Source of the DNA: Cryomorphaceae bacterium 1068
GTDB taxonomy: Bacteria; Bacteroidota; Bacteroidia; Flavobacteriales_D; Cryomorphaceae
Length of the DNA: 64,000 nt
Direction of reading: 5' to 3'
Assembly (NCBI GenBank): GCA_027214385.1
Contig: JAPVXR010000011.1
Location: 62,001 to 126,000 of the forward strand
A program made the translations under genes and the position numbers. Shown here piece after piece: positions 9,119 through 18,059 of this stretch. Under the pieces are notes generated by a model, which was not told the origin of the DNA, did no database searches, and saw only the letters and a list, made by a program, of their open reading frames with translations. Positions within the stretch are counted from its first letter, which is position 1. The number at the start of each line of letters is the position of its first letter.

Positions 9119-12010
9119 TTAGCGCGCTACCATGATCTTGGTTATGGTTGTTTTAGATTGGCCGGTATACCGGCAGATGTAAACGCCATTGGGTAAACTA
9201 GAAGCGTCAAAGGTTAAACGGTAGCTTTGGTCTGCTTGGATTTCACCAGCGTAAAGTTGTGCTACTTGTCTTCCGTTCAAATCAAATACGGCGACTGTGG
9301 CATTGTCTGCAAAGTCTGATTTGACGGTTATTGTAGTATTGTCTGACACGGGGTTTGGAGCTGCCGTAATGCTCGCGTCCACCGCTGTAGAGAAAAATTG
9401 CCACGAACTAAATGGACCTGCAATAACCGGAGTTTGGGAACAACCGCAGCGCACTCTCCATTCATAATTCTGATTGATCTGGAGTACACTTCCGGGAATG
9501 GTAAATGCATCAGTATCACCCCCCACGATGGTAGAACCCAATAGGGAGGTAGCACCCGCCAAGCGCAATTGAACTTGGCACCCTACTTGTCCTAAGATAG
9601 ATCCCCAGCCGATATTCACATTCGTAGCGTTGACCTGAGTCGTCAAGCTAGCTTCGTCCAGAGCAGGGAAGGGGATGGGACAGCAAGGCTCTTCACCTGT
9701 ATCTCCGCCTACGCATTCTTCGCAAGTGTCTAAGAAGGCTGTTCCTCCAAAGTCGCCGTTGCAATCAGGTAGACAAGCTTCGAGTCCGGTGTTCCCTTCT
9801 ACGCAGGTACCACAATTGTCAATAAAAGCGGTTCCACCAAAGTCGCCGTTGCAGTCTTGAACACAAGCCTCTAGTCCTGTCAATCCGCCAACGCAGTCAT
9901 CACATTCATCTATAAAGGCCGTTCCGCCAAAATCGCCGTTGCAATCGGGTACGCACTCTTCAATGCCCGTAGTACCTCCTACGCAATCGTCGCAATTGTC
10001 GATAAAGGCTGTACCTCCAATAGTGTTGTTGCAGTCCACTTCTACGATGCACAAGCCGAATACTCCACCGATGGTGCTGTTTCTGTTCCAAGCTCTGAGG
10101 TATAGTGTTTGTCCGGCCAAGGCAGGATTGTCAAAAACATTCTGCTGAGGGGTATTCGCGCAAATTTGACTGCTAAAACTCCCACAAGTTCCTGTGTAAA
10201 GGCTGTAGCCAAAATTGCCCACAACATTTTGCCTTTGAATGGCAAACTTTCCATTGGCCGGAACTTCAAAAGTAAACCAGATGTCGTCTCCCTGATATTG
10301 GCCGCAGCTCGGGTCGGCTACACCCACTTCATCCGTAGCGTTGTATGATCCGAAAAAGTTATAGTTGCATTCCGATGGATTTACGTTGAGTCCAATAGCG
10401 TCTGCGCAATCGTCATTTGGCGAGAGCTCATCAGTTAGCAGGCACAATTCGAAGTCCGAGCCTTGGCGGTTATTGAATCGGAAAGCACGTATAAAGATTG
10501 TTTCGCCACCAAGACTCGGATCATCAAAAATAATTTCATCATCACCTTCGCACAATATTTCGGTAAAATCGCCGCAGCTACCCGTATAAAAAGCCAACTG
10601 TTGAGTTCCCGATGGTCTGTTCAATGTAAATTGTCCCATCGGTGGTGCCTGAAATGAGAACCAAATATCTCCTCCTTGGAAGAATCCGCAAGAAGGATTT
10701 GGCGCAATATCTTCGGATTCAGCCGTCGTAAACTGAGTGGAAAAGGCTTCGGATAAACAAGTATCGCTGAAAGCGATTTCCAATGCATTGGCGCAATTGT
10801 CGTTTGCGGGAGTATTAATGGCAGTGATGCAGATGTCATAAATCGACCCTTGATCATTGTTAAATCGAAAAGTTCGGAGATAAAGAGTCTCTCCCGCTAG
10901 GGTAGGGTCATTAAAATTCAGCGCTCCATTGTCGCAGACCAGTTCGGTAAAGCCACCACAACTGCCTTCATACAAAGACCAATACGAGTTGGTTGCATCA
11001 ATTCTGAATTGCCCCGAAGCAGGTACCGTGAATGTAAACCAGGTGTCGCCTCCTTGGTAAAAACCACAAGAAGGATTTTCGGCTACGGACACATCCTCGG
11101 CCGTACTTAAGGTATGACTGAAAGTCTGGTAGTTGCAAGTTGTCTGAATAGGGAGAGTGATCGCATCGGCACAGTTATCATTGGGTTGGGGCGAGTATTC
11201 CCAAACGCAAAGCGAATAGTCACTGCCCTGTGAGCTATTGAAGCGATATGTTCGCAGATATACGGTTTGACCTGCGAGACCTGACTCTCGGTAATTGAAT
11301 GATCCTGAGTTGCAGTCGATTTCAGTAAAGCTCCCGCATGATCCGGTGTACAATACATATTGAGTGCTGCTCGACTCGACTCTGAAATTTCCCGAAGCAG
11401 GAACTTCAAAACTAAACCAGCTATCGGTTCCTTGATAGAATCCGCAGGAAGGGTTAGCGGCGATACTTGCGTCTTCCGAGGTAGACTCCTTCGTAGAATA
11501 GTCTTGGGAAATACATTCAGTGCCCAATGCTAACGAAGTGGCGTTCGCACAATTGTCATTGGCGGGTGGATTGATTTCCCAGACACATAAAGAAAAGTCA
11601 TTTCCTGATGCATTGTTAAATCGAAATGCTCTGATGTAAAGTGTTTCCCCACTTAGGTCAGGTCTTGCGAAGTTTACCGCTTTGCTTTCGCAGAGTATTT
11701 CGGTAAATGCACCGCAACTACCTTCATAAAGAGAATAGCTGTTTCCACTTAAGTCAATCCTAAAATTTCCTGAGGCCGGCACTTCGAAGGAAAACCAAAC
11801 ATCGCCTCCTTGGTAAAAACCGCAAGTTGGATTTTCAGCTATGGTCAGGTCTTCGGCAGTTGCCGAAATGGAGGTGTAATCTTCCGATATACACTCGGTG
11901 CCAACTGAAAGTGTGATGGCATCCGCACAATTGTCATTAAGTGGTTGAGAAAAAAGACTTGTGCTAAACAGAATCGCACAAAGCCCAAGAAACGTGCTTA
12001 CTACTTTCAT
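9119..12010 (-). CDS. T9SS-secreted multi-repeat protein with Cys-rich calcium-binding-like repeats
   Basis: 963 residues from the ATG at 12010, which opens the signal peptide MKVVSTFLGLCAILFSTSLFSQ. Residues 25-655 hold five copies of a roughly 125-residue beta domain (NDNCADAI..., PSCGFYQGGDxWFSFEVPASG, YxGSCGxFTEI, GETLYLRxFRFN), resembling pre-peptidase C-terminal folds. Residues 659-777 hold four 30-residue Cys/Asp-rich repeats (DCNGDFGGTAFIDxC..C). A fibronectin-like segment follows. The last 75 or so residues form a T9SS type A sorting domain (AAPNPVSDNTTITV, FDLNGRQV, LPNGVYI). It should be exported, cross the outer membrane by T9SS and be anchored or released. No catalytic motif was seen; adhesion or structure is an inference. 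Confidence 0.88.
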   Translation of the reverse strand: MKVVSTFLGLCAILFSTSLFSQPLNDNCADAITLSVGTECISEDYTSISATAEDLTIAENPTCGFYQGGDVWFSFEVPASGNFRIDLSGNSYSLYEGSCGAFTEILCESKAVNFARPDLSGETLYIRAFRFNNASGNDFSLCVWEINPPANDNCANATSLALGTECISQDYSTKESTSEDASIAANPSCGFYQGTDSWFSFEVPASGNFRVESSSTQYVLYTGSCGSFTEIDCNSGSFNYRESGLAGQTVYLRTYRFNSSQGSDYSLCVWEYSPQPNDNCADAITLPIQTTCNYQTFSHTLSTAEDVSVAENPSCGFYQGGDTWFTFTVPASGQFRIDATNSYWSLYEGSCGGFTELVCDNGALNFNDPTLAGETLYLRTFRFNNDQGSIYDICITAINTPANDNCANALEIAFSDTCLSEAFSTQFTTAESEDIAPNPSCGFFQGGDIWFSFQAPPMGQFTLNRPSGTQQLAFYTGSCGDFTEILCEGDDEIIFDDPSLGGETIFIRAFRFNNRQGSDFELCLLTDELSPNDDCADAIGLNVNPSECNYNFFGSYNATDEVGVADPSCGQYQGDDIWFTFEVPANGKFAIQRQNVVGNFGYSLYTGTCGSFSSQICANTPQQNVFDNPALAGQTLYLRAWNRNSTIGGVFGLCIVEVDCNNTIGGTAFIDNCDDCVGGTTGIEECVPDCNGDFGGTAFIDECDDCVGGLTGLEACVQDCNGDFGGTAFIDNCGTCVEGNTGLEACLPDCNGDFGGTAFLDTCEECVGGDTGEEPCCPIPFPALDEASLTTQVNATNVNIGWGSILGQVGCQVQLRLAGATSLLGSTIVGGDTDAFTIPGSVLQINQNYEWRVRCGCSQTPVIAGPFSSWQFFSTAVDASITAAPNPVSDNTTITVKSDFADNATVAVFDLNGRQVAQLYAGEIQADQSYRLTFDASSLPNGVYICRYTGQSKTTITKIMVAR
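9680..10036 (-). repeat. Four tandem 90-bp coding repeats (DCNGDFGGTAF units)
   Basis: Inside the T9SS protein gene, four in-frame 90-bp units encode DCNxxxGGTAFxDxCxxCVxGxTGxExC. The Asp/Asn/Cys spacing recalls thrombospondin type 3 calcium-binding repeats. Units begin at residues 659, 689, 719 and 749. The DNA copies are similar enough to be prone to recombination or assembly collapse. Confidence 0.8.
10046..11938 (-). repeat. Five tandem ~380-bp coding repeats (NDNCADAI domains)
   Basis: Five beta-sandwich-like domains start near residues 25, 150, 277, 403 and 532 of the T9SS protein. Each opens with NDxCA and contains CGxxQGxDxWFxF and a xGxCGxF motif. The copies are diverged in protein sequence, so the duplication is old. 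Confidence 0.8.
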
Positions 12011-12431
12011 AATGGTTGTTCTTTGGTTATTAAATTGATTGAACCAAAGGTGCGGTATGCATTCGGGAGGGCTTTCACCCATATGGGTGATTTTGCTTTT
12101 TTAAGTATTAAGTACAAAGACATCAGTACGAAGAGTTGTGCGTAAGCTTGGATCACCGTAACCTTTAAATCCTAATACCACGTCTAATTGCAGAACTCGT
12201 CATAAATTTGATTGCGATTAAGCCCGGGACATAATACTTAATACGTACATTATTAGGTGTTAAGGTATCAGTATTAAGGGCTGTTAAGTAATGCATTTTT
12301 ATCATCTTCAACACTTGAAACTATGTGAAGAGCAGGTCAAACTTGATAATGGAAGTCGATTCTCACTTAGATGCTTCTCAATCTTTCGGCTTACTAACTA
12401 ATACTTTGTACTTAATGCTTTCCAGATCCCT
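12011..12431. other. 421-bp intergenic region
   Basis: No gene seen. It holds the upstream region of the T9SS gene and the downstream region of the NarL-type regulator. A 13-bp element ATTAAGTACAAAG occurs at 12107-12119 and again inverted at 12404-12416. A related TACTTAATACGTACATTATT lies near 12236. No clear terminator follows the regulator gene. Confidence 0.5.
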
Positions 12432-13073
12432 TTAACGCAAAAACTCCAAGATTTTAAAAATGGCCTGCGTACGGTTCGAGACATCCAACTTTTCAAAAAG
12501 ATGAAGCAAGTGGGTCTTAACAGTGTTGACCGAAACATACATGGAGTCGGCGATTTCCTTATTTGTCTTACCCTCTCGCAAGTGGAGTAGGAGATCATAC
12601 TCTCTGGGGCTAAGTGGCACTGGAATAGAGCGATTGATGTTGTCGATGTCCAGCGTACTCTGTGTTTTCTCCAGGTGATTGTAAATCGCAATTTCCAAAG
12701 AAGTCATCACATCCCTTCCGTCGAATGGCTTGAGTAGATACCCGTCAGGTCGGGTTTTCTTGGCGCGTTCTAAAACCTGTTTTCCCGAATAACTGGTGAG
12801 GTAGATGAAGGGGATATTGTAATGATCGCGTATTTCTTGCCCGATATCGATACCGTCCTTTTCTTCTCCCAAATTGATGTCTAGAAGGACAGCTTGCGGA
12901 TTTGCATGCTTGATTTTTTCGATGGCAGACGTGTAGTTGTGAGCTATACCTACTGTCTCAAAATTGTTCTCTTCTAGGAACCCAACTAAATCTTCCGCTA
13001 TAAGCGGCTCATCTTCTACTACTAGGATGCGATATTTTTCGGCCAAAGTCTCTTGTATTTTCCAATGGTACAA
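12432..13073 (-). CDS. NarL/LuxR-type response regulator
   Basis: 213 residues. The receiver domain spans about 14-128: acidic pocket VVEDEP, predicted phospho-acceptor D65 in VLLDINL, conserved Thr/Ser in YLTSYSG and Lys in YLLKPFD. A LuxR-type helix-turn-helix spans about 146-206 (LSPREYDLLLHLREGKTNKE, NTVKTHLLHLFEKLDVSNR). It is a DNA-binding transcription factor activated by phosphorylation. Its ATG lies 52 bp inside the end of the sensor kinase gene, so the two are cotranscribed and very likely form one two-component system. A TTG ten codons later would reduce the overlap and cannot be excluded. The target genes are not evident from the sequence. Confidence 0.9.
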   Translation of the reverse strand: MYHWKIQETLAEKYRILVVEDEPLIAEDLVGFLEENNFETVGIAHNYTSAIEKIKHANPQAVLLDINLGEEKDGIDIGQEIRDHYNIPFIYLTSYSGKQVLERAKKTRPDGYLLKPFDGRDVMTSLEIAIYNHLEKTQSTLDIDNINRSIPVPLSPREYDLLLHLREGKTNKEIADSMYVSVNTVKTHLLHLFEKLDVSNRTQAIFKILEFLR

Positions 13074-14860
13074 ATTACTTCAAAGCCCCCGTTTTCCAAA
13101 ATTTCAATTTTTGCTTGAAGCTTTTCTTCAAAGGCCCTGATCAATTTCATCCCAAAAGAGAGTTCAGATCTTGTCTTGCCCTGCATTCCTTTCCCGCTGT
13201 CACTTACCGTGAGCATCAGTTGATTCTGCCTTTCGGCAAATGTGACTGAGATCTGCCCTTCATCGTTAGCGTCAAAAGCGTACTTCAGGGAGTTGGTGAT
13301 CAATTCGTTGATGATAATCCCGAGCGGGATAGCCGTGTCGATGTCGAGCGAAATAGGCTCAACTTCAATTTTTAAATCGATGAGGTCGTGGTCGAGCTTG
13401 TAGGCATTAAACAGTTTTTTACACAAGTTCGGGATGTACTCCTCCATATTTATGCTTGCCAGCTCTTTATCGCTATAGAGGTATTGGTGAATGAGCGCCA
13501 TGGAGTGCACGCGGTTTTTGCTTTCGCTAATAGCATCTTTCGCTTTTTCGTCTTTAATCTCGCGACCTTGAATGCTCAGCAGGGAACTTACCACTTGAAG
13601 GTTGTTCTTCACCCGATGGTGAATTTCTCGCAAGAGAAGTTCGCGTTCAGAAAGGGCTTCGGCGATGGTTTCATTCTTCGACCTCAAAAGCTTAGCCACT
13701 TTTCTTTGGTTGAAAAAACGGTATGTCATAAATCCCAGTACTCCGATTAAAAGGATGGCGAAAAAGAACAAAAGCCTGCGCTGATTTTCATTTTTGGCTG
13801 CTGCCAAATTCTGTTCGATTGCTGCCAATTCCAACTCGGTTATTTCTTGCTCCTTTTTGGCACTTTGGTATTTCTGTTCTAATTCATTCGTGTTTCGTAC
13901 TAGCTCTTCGCTCGATAGTTTTTCTCTCAGATCGAGATACTTTTCGAGCTGCTCGTATCCTTTTTGATATTCTTTTTTGGAATTGTAAACTCTTGCCAGA
14001 CCCAGATGTGCTCTGGATTGGTAGTCAGGTGAGTGCAGGGCAATGGCTTCCTCAAGTGCAATTTTGTATTCCCGCACCGCTTTGGTATAATCTCCTTCGA
14101 CACTGAGCATTTCAGCCAATCCTATTCGAGCCACGCAACCCGAGGCTTCATCGTCCAATTTTTCGGCAAGAGGAAGAGCTTGATCATAGAAAAATTTGGC
14201 TGAGTCATTTATTTCTTGCTGAAAATACCAATCACCTAAGTTGAGTAGGCAATGCAGAACGATACTTTCACTACCTGCCTCCTCAGCCAATTGAAGAGAT
14301 CTTCTGAGCAAGTTTGGGACGCTATCAAGGGCTCCCATTTTTTTATACGATATAGCAATATTGTTTAGGCTTCCCGCCATGCCTCTTTTGCTGCCTTTCT
14401 TTACCTCTAGGTCATAGCTCTTTTTGAAATATTCTAAGGCTTTTCTGTGGTTTTCCTGAACCCTGAAAATTACTGCCATATTATTGAAGGTGTTTTCCAG
14501 GCCTTCACCGCCCAATTCATTTCTCAGAGGAATTACTTCGAGGTATAGCTTTATGGCTTGGTCCAAGTTCCCACTCATTTCGAAAAGAATGGCATTCATT
14601 TCCATTGAGACCGCTCGCCAATAGGTAGAGTTTTCCTCTTCGGCTAGTGCAAGTGCTAGTTGTACATAATGGGTGGCGCTATCAAAATTACTAGTAGAAT
14701 ATTCCCAAGCTAGGTCGTTGTATATGCTCAGCAAATCTCCGGTTGTAGGTTCTTCCGTCATTTTTGTCTTAATGGACAAAATGATGTCTGACTCGGTGTC
14801 TGCTGCATTTAGCATCGAGTAAACCAGAAAAAATAGAAGCAAAAGAAGTTGCCTTTTCAT
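13022..14860 (-). CDS. TPR-containing sensor histidine kinase (HisKA_2 family)
   Basis: 612 residues from the ATG at 14860, which starts the signal sequence MKRQLLLLLFFLVYSMLNA. Residues 40-320 are TPR-like helical repeats in the periplasm. A coiled coil (320-360) leads to one membrane helix (about 362-383). The cytoplasmic part carries the HisKA_2 phospho-acceptor box (REIHHRVKNNL, His414/415) and a HATPase with GIIINELITNSLKYAF (N box) and DSGKGM (G1). This layout is a common Bacteroidota sensor type whose TPRs probably bind a protein or peptide ligand. It overlaps the downstream response regulator, its presumed partner. Confidence 0.9.
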   Translation of the reverse strand: MKRQLLLLLFFLVYSMLNAADTESDIILSIKTKMTEEPTTGDLLSIYNDLAWEYSTSNFDSATHYVQLALALAEEENSTYWRAVSMEMNAILFEMSGNLDQAIKLYLEVIPLRNELGGEGLENTFNNMAVIFRVQENHRKALEYFKKSYDLEVKKGSKRGMAGSLNNIAISYKKMGALDSVPNLLRRSLQLAEEAGSESIVLHCLLNLGDWYFQQEINDSAKFFYDQALPLAEKLDDEASGCVARIGLAEMLSVEGDYTKAVREYKIALEEAIALHSPDYQSRAHLGLARVYNSKKEYQKGYEQLEKYLDLREKLSSEELVRNTNELEQKYQSAKKEQEITELELAAIEQNLAAAKNENQRRLLFFFAILLIGVLGFMTYRFFNQRKVAKLLRSKNETIAEALSERELLLREIHHRVKNNLQVVSSLLSIQGREIKDEKAKDAISESKNRVHSMALIHQYLYSDKELASINMEEYIPNLCKKLFNAYKLDHDLIDLKIEVEPISLDIDTAIPLGIIINELITNSLKYAFDANDEGQISVTFAERQNQLMLTVSDSGKGMQGKTRSELSFGMKLIRAFEEKLQAKIEILENGGFEVICTIGKYKRLWPKNIAS

Positions 14861-14907
14861 AATGAGGTTAGGAAAAGTACTGATTAGGTCCGTGTATCTC
14901 CAAAAAG

Positions 14908-14938
14908 TTGGACACAAGTTTTATACTAATTAAATTTG
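14908..14938 (+). promoter_or_regulatory. Promoter of the radical SAM gene
   Basis: TTG (14908-14910), a 20-bp spacer and a perfect TAAATTTG (14931-14938). The expected start of transcription is near 14945, only about 6 nt before the ATG at 14951. A TTG start codon at 14936 would lie inside the -7 element, which argues against it. Confidence 0.65.
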
Positions 14939-14950
14939 CAAGCCAATAAT

Positions 14951-16012
14951 ATGATAAAAAAGAATTCGAGTCGAGGTGCTTCCATTAATCCGCACAATCG
15001 ATTTTTCAAGCAGGAGTATTCGCGTGAACACGAAGAGGGAATCGACTTGCCACCCGATGAGGATGCGGGTCGCACCACTTTTTTGGAAGTATATCCCAAA
15101 ACCATCGTCAACAAGGTTTTAAGTCCCGATGTAGGAATGGATTTTTCCATCAATCCTTACCAAGGCTGCGAGCACGGGTGTGTGTATTGCTATGCACGCA
15201 ACTCCCATGAGTATTGGGGCTACTCTGCGGGAGTGGACTTCGAGCGAAAAATTATGGTGAAAAAAAACGCAGCTGAGCTGCTTCGAAAGAAGCTCGATTC
15301 CCGCAGCTGGAAGCCGGTGGCCATCTCCCTTTCTGGAAATACCGATTGCTACCAACCCATAGAGCGAAAGCTAAAAATTACGAGATCCCTGCTTGAGGTT
15401 TTTCAGGAATATCGCCATCCTGTCGGAATAATTACCAAGAACGCATTGATTACTCGTGACCTTGATATTCTAAAAGACTTGGCCGCTCAAAACTTGGTGC
15501 GCGTCTATTTGAGTATTACCACTCTCGATGAAGAGCTACGAAGGAAAATGGAACCCCGCACGGCTACAGTAGCTCAGCGACTAAAAACACTGGAAAGTCT
15601 TTTTGAAGCTGGTATTCCAACGGGAGTGATGATGGCACCGATTATCCCCGGACTCAACAGCCACGAAATCTTGCCTTTGGTAAAGGAAGTGACTGTCAGA
15701 GGAGCGCTGAAAGTGGGCTACACGATGGTGAGATTAAACGGGCAAATCGCTGATATTTTCGAGGAATGGATTCGCGAGAATTACCCAGATCGTGCAGGTA
15801 AAGTATTGCATCAAGTGGCCAATGCGCATGGCGGAAAACTCAAGGACAGTCGCTTCGGTACTAGAATGAAAGGGGAAGGAAATTACGCATCTATGGTTAA
15901 GCGCACGATGGAGATAGCAAGAGAGAGGTATTTACCTGGACGCAAGATCCCCGATTTTGATACCTCTCTTTTTCGCAGACCTCCCAAAGGGCAGCTGAAT
16001 TTATGGACATAA
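14951..16012 (+). CDS. PA0069-family radical SAM protein
   Basis: 353 residues. The radical SAM 4Fe-4S motif is CEHGCVYC with C73, C77 and C80, preceded by SINPYQG. Further family features are ISLSGNTDCYQP, a TKNALITRDLDIL segment, MEPRTATVAQRL and GVMMAPIIPGLN. The family is related to spore photoproduct lyase (SplB-like) proteins, but the reaction catalysed by PA0069-type members is not established. The protein looks cytosolic. The ATG at 14951 is preferred over the TTG at 14936 because the latter overlaps the promoter, leaving an almost leaderless mRNA. It is divergent from the kinase-regulator pair and ends at a bidirectional terminator. Confidence 0.9.
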   Translation: MIKKNSSRGASINPHNRFFKQEYSREHEEGIDLPPDEDAGRTTFLEVYPKTIVNKVLSPDVGMDFSINPYQGCEHGCVYCYARNSHEYWGYSAGVDFERKIMVKKNAAELLRKKLDSRSWKPVAISLSGNTDCYQPIERKLKITRSLLEVFQEYRHPVGIITKNALITRDLDILKDLAAQNLVRVYLSITTLDEELRRKMEPRTATVAQRLKTLESLFEAGIPTGVMMAPIIPGLNSHEILPLVKEVTVRGALKVGYTMVRLNGQIADIFEEWIRENYPDRAGKVLHQVANAHGGKLKDSRFGTRMKGEGNYASMVKRTMEIARERYLPGRKIPDFDTSLFRRPPKGQLNLWT

Positions 16013-16041
16013 AAAAAGCCCTCACGAGGAGGGCTCTTTTT
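16011..16041. terminator. Bidirectional intrinsic terminator
   Basis: GCCCTC (16018-16023) and GAGGGC (16029-16034) form a 6-bp GC stem with a 5-nt loop. It has an A-run on the left and a T-run on the right, so it can stop both the radical SAM transcript and the convergent lipoprotein transcript. Confidence 0.85.
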
Positions 16042-16056
16042 AAATATAAGCTTGAA

Positions 16057-16971
16057 TTATTGGCAACCCATGGTTCCGAATCCTTCAACTTCAACAAAAT
16101 CGAATTCGAAAATGTCGTCGTCTTCAGGATCGTCCGGATCATCGAAGAAATCTCCGAGAACCAATCCAAAGTACTCGCCGTTAAATGACATTGACCCACC
16201 TGATACGTTCAACTGTCCTGATTTAGAGAAGTAAACTCCAAATTCGTCAGCTGAGAACTCGTATACCCAAGCAAAACCATTTCCACCCAAGTCGTCAGGC
16301 TCGGTGTCACCGTCGAGCTCATCAAACCAGTTGAGGATGTCATAATTTCCATTTGCCTCATTATCGTAAACGATGTAGTAGGCAATACCCTGAAAGAAAT
16401 CAAAGATTTCATTCGGGTCTTCAAAGTCTCCGGTTGCCAATGCTTCGAGGTCACCCGCAAAGCCAATCACACCCGAAATACCATCAAACTCAGGTCCTCC
16501 AAATTCGAAGAGGTCAAGTCCCAAAGCTTCTTCTGATGCTGAGAAACAAAATGTGCTTGAAATATTCAAGACAGCGTTTCCGGCAACAACCGAACCTCCG
16601 CCACCGGCATTTCCTCCGAATGCTCCTGCACCGACAAAGAGAATTCCTCCTCCATTTTCGGCTGGAGCCCAAACGACACCTTCGCTACTGCTAAAATTCC
16701 ATCCCGGATTCGGGTCGGAAAAGCTGAAAGACTTGGTTTTGTTTTTCGGATCAAACTTGATGATTTTATCCATCGTCGAATTGTACCAAGAAATGGCAGG
16801 TACTTTATCCGCGAGGTTTTCTATCGATTCTTGTGTATCCTTATCAGTTACTTGCTTCGTATCAGAATAGGCGGGGCCAACGACGGCATCGTCATTTTTC
16901 GAGCAAGAAGTGACAAGAAGAAGCCCTGAGGCTAACATCAAGATCGAACTACTTTTTAATAGACGTTTCAT
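16057..16971 (-). CDS. Acidic hypothetical lipoprotein
   Basis: 304 residues with signal peptide and lipobox (MKRLLKSSSILMLASGLLLVTSC). The mature protein is strongly acidic, with Asp/Glu runs near the C-terminus (FFDDPDDPEDDDIFEF) and a Gly-rich stretch (GGNAGGGG, about residues 118-127). I recognise no family; repeated aromatic-Gly-acid patterns suggest an all-beta fold. The acidic character fits a marine organism, and an outer-membrane location is inferred from the lipobox. It is followed by the shared terminator at 16011-16041. Its neighbour upstream, a small beta-barrel protein on the same strand, is 44 bp away and may be cotranscribed. Confidence 0.8.
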   Translation of the reverse strand: MKRLLKSSSILMLASGLLLVTSCSKNDDAVVGPAYSDTKQVTDKDTQESIENLADKVPAISWYNSTMDKIIKFDPKNKTKSFSFSDPNPGWNFSSSEGVVWAPAENGGGILFVGAGAFGGNAGGGGSVVAGNAVLNISSTFCFSASEEALGLDLFEFGGPEFDGISGVIGFAGDLEALATGDFEDPNEIFDFFQGIAYYIVYDNEANGNYDILNWFDELDGDTEPDDLGGNGFAWVYEFSADEFGVYFSKSGQLNVSGGSMSFNGEYFGLVLGDFFDDPDDPEDDDIFEFDFVEVEGFGTMGCQ

Positions 16972-17015
16972 AAAACTGATTTCTTTTGGTTCTTAATATC
17001 CGAAGTTACGGAATC

Positions 17016-17681
17016 TTAGAACAAGAAACCGGCTCTGATTTGTCCAACTACATTTGGTCCGATGCCGAAAGAGTTTCCATTTGGCGTTTCAACAGTATCA
17101 GCACCTTCAATTGTTGATTCAGAAACCGTGTCAAAATCAGTAGTAAACTGAAGACCGAATCCTAATTCTGCTCCGATGTAAATATTGTCATGGAAATAGT
17201 AGTCAACACCACAAATAGCGTTAGCACCAAGTGTTAATGATCCGTCTTTAGTCGTGTTCTCTTCTACGTCATCACCAACTAACACTTCGTCCTTTTGTCT
17301 CATGTTAGAAAAACCGATAAGTGCTTCGGCTCCATAGTAAGGAGAAAGTCTGTCAGTACCCGGGAAATGTCTTTCAATACCAGGTGCGATAGTGATGTTG
17401 AATTCAGACATGTTCATTTTCAATTCTGTCTGATCTTCATCTTCCGCTAGCATTATGTCAGTTTCACTGCTGAAACCCAAGAAAACAGTTGCACGAAAAG
17501 CTGTAGTAGCTGATGTGAATTTTCTGTACTTGATGCCGTTGATTCCAATCGGGCTTCCGCCTAGGGGAGCAAACAAGAACTCGATGTTCTGCTCACCACC
17601 TTGTTGTTTAAATACATCTTGTGCGTTGGCTGTTGAGCCGATTAGCAGTGCTGCAACTGCTATAACTAAATACTTTTTCAT
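17016..17681 (-). CDS. Outer membrane beta-barrel protein
   Basis: 221 residues with signal peptide MKKYLVIAVAALLIGSTANAQ. The mature chain alternates hydrophobic and polar residues in strands separated by acidic loops and ends in an aromatic residue (...QIRAGFLF), as expected of a small 8-10-strand barrel assembled by BAM. Other strand-like segments are APGIERHFPG, SPYYGAEALIGF and NIYIGAELGFGLQF. It resembles the generic outer membrane beta-barrel (OmpW/OprF-like) proteins of Bacteroidota. No ligand can be inferred. It lies upstream of the acidic lipoprotein on the same strand with a short gap, so an operon is possible. Confidence 0.82.
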   Translation of the reverse strand: MKKYLVIAVAALLIGSTANAQDVFKQQGGEQNIEFLFAPLGGSPIGINGIKYRKFTSATTAFRATVFLGFSSETDIMLAEDEDQTELKMNMSEFNITIAPGIERHFPGTDRLSPYYGAEALIGFSNMRQKDEVLVGDDVEENTTKDGSLTLGANAICGVDYYFHDNIYIGAELGFGLQFTTDFDTVSESTIEGADTVETPNGNSFGIGPNVVGQIRAGFLF

Positions 17682-18059
17682 AACTCTTTTTTTAAGTTAG
17701 GTTGTTGAGTTTTATCAAAATCGAAGTAACAGAACTTAATCCCCAATATTCTAGTCGAATTCCGAAGTAATTAACAATGAATAGTTAATTTGTTGAAAAC
17801 TTTAAGGTGTTGATATATAGGGTTCAACAATGCTTGGCTGTCATTAGTTAACATTAAATGAACACTTTTTGACTGTTTTTTGACTCCGTTTAAAGCTCCT
17901 GGTCATGGTCATTTTTTTGATCGGCGGATGTTCAATGCCTTCTCCTAATAAACCAAGTAATGATGAGTAGCGGTGAAATATGATTCTATCATTTTGTTTT
18001 TTCTATTGATTAGATTTGGTGAGAAATCAGGAATTCACGAGCCCTCATTAAACTAACTT
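17682..18059. other. 378-bp divergent intergenic region
   Basis: No gene seen. It must contain promoters for the barrel gene (minus) and the pullulanase gene (plus). A perfect -7 element TAGATTTG lies at 18011-18018, 41 bp before the pullulanase ATG, without a well-spaced TTG. The rest is AT-rich with no hairpin or repeat that I could find. Confidence 0.45.

Noticed and set aside
9675-9860. Regular ~90-bp repeats that could be taken for a CRISPR or noncoding satellite array
   Set aside because: The repeats are in frame, encode Cys/Asp-rich units of the T9SS protein, and have no unique spacers or nearby cas genes.
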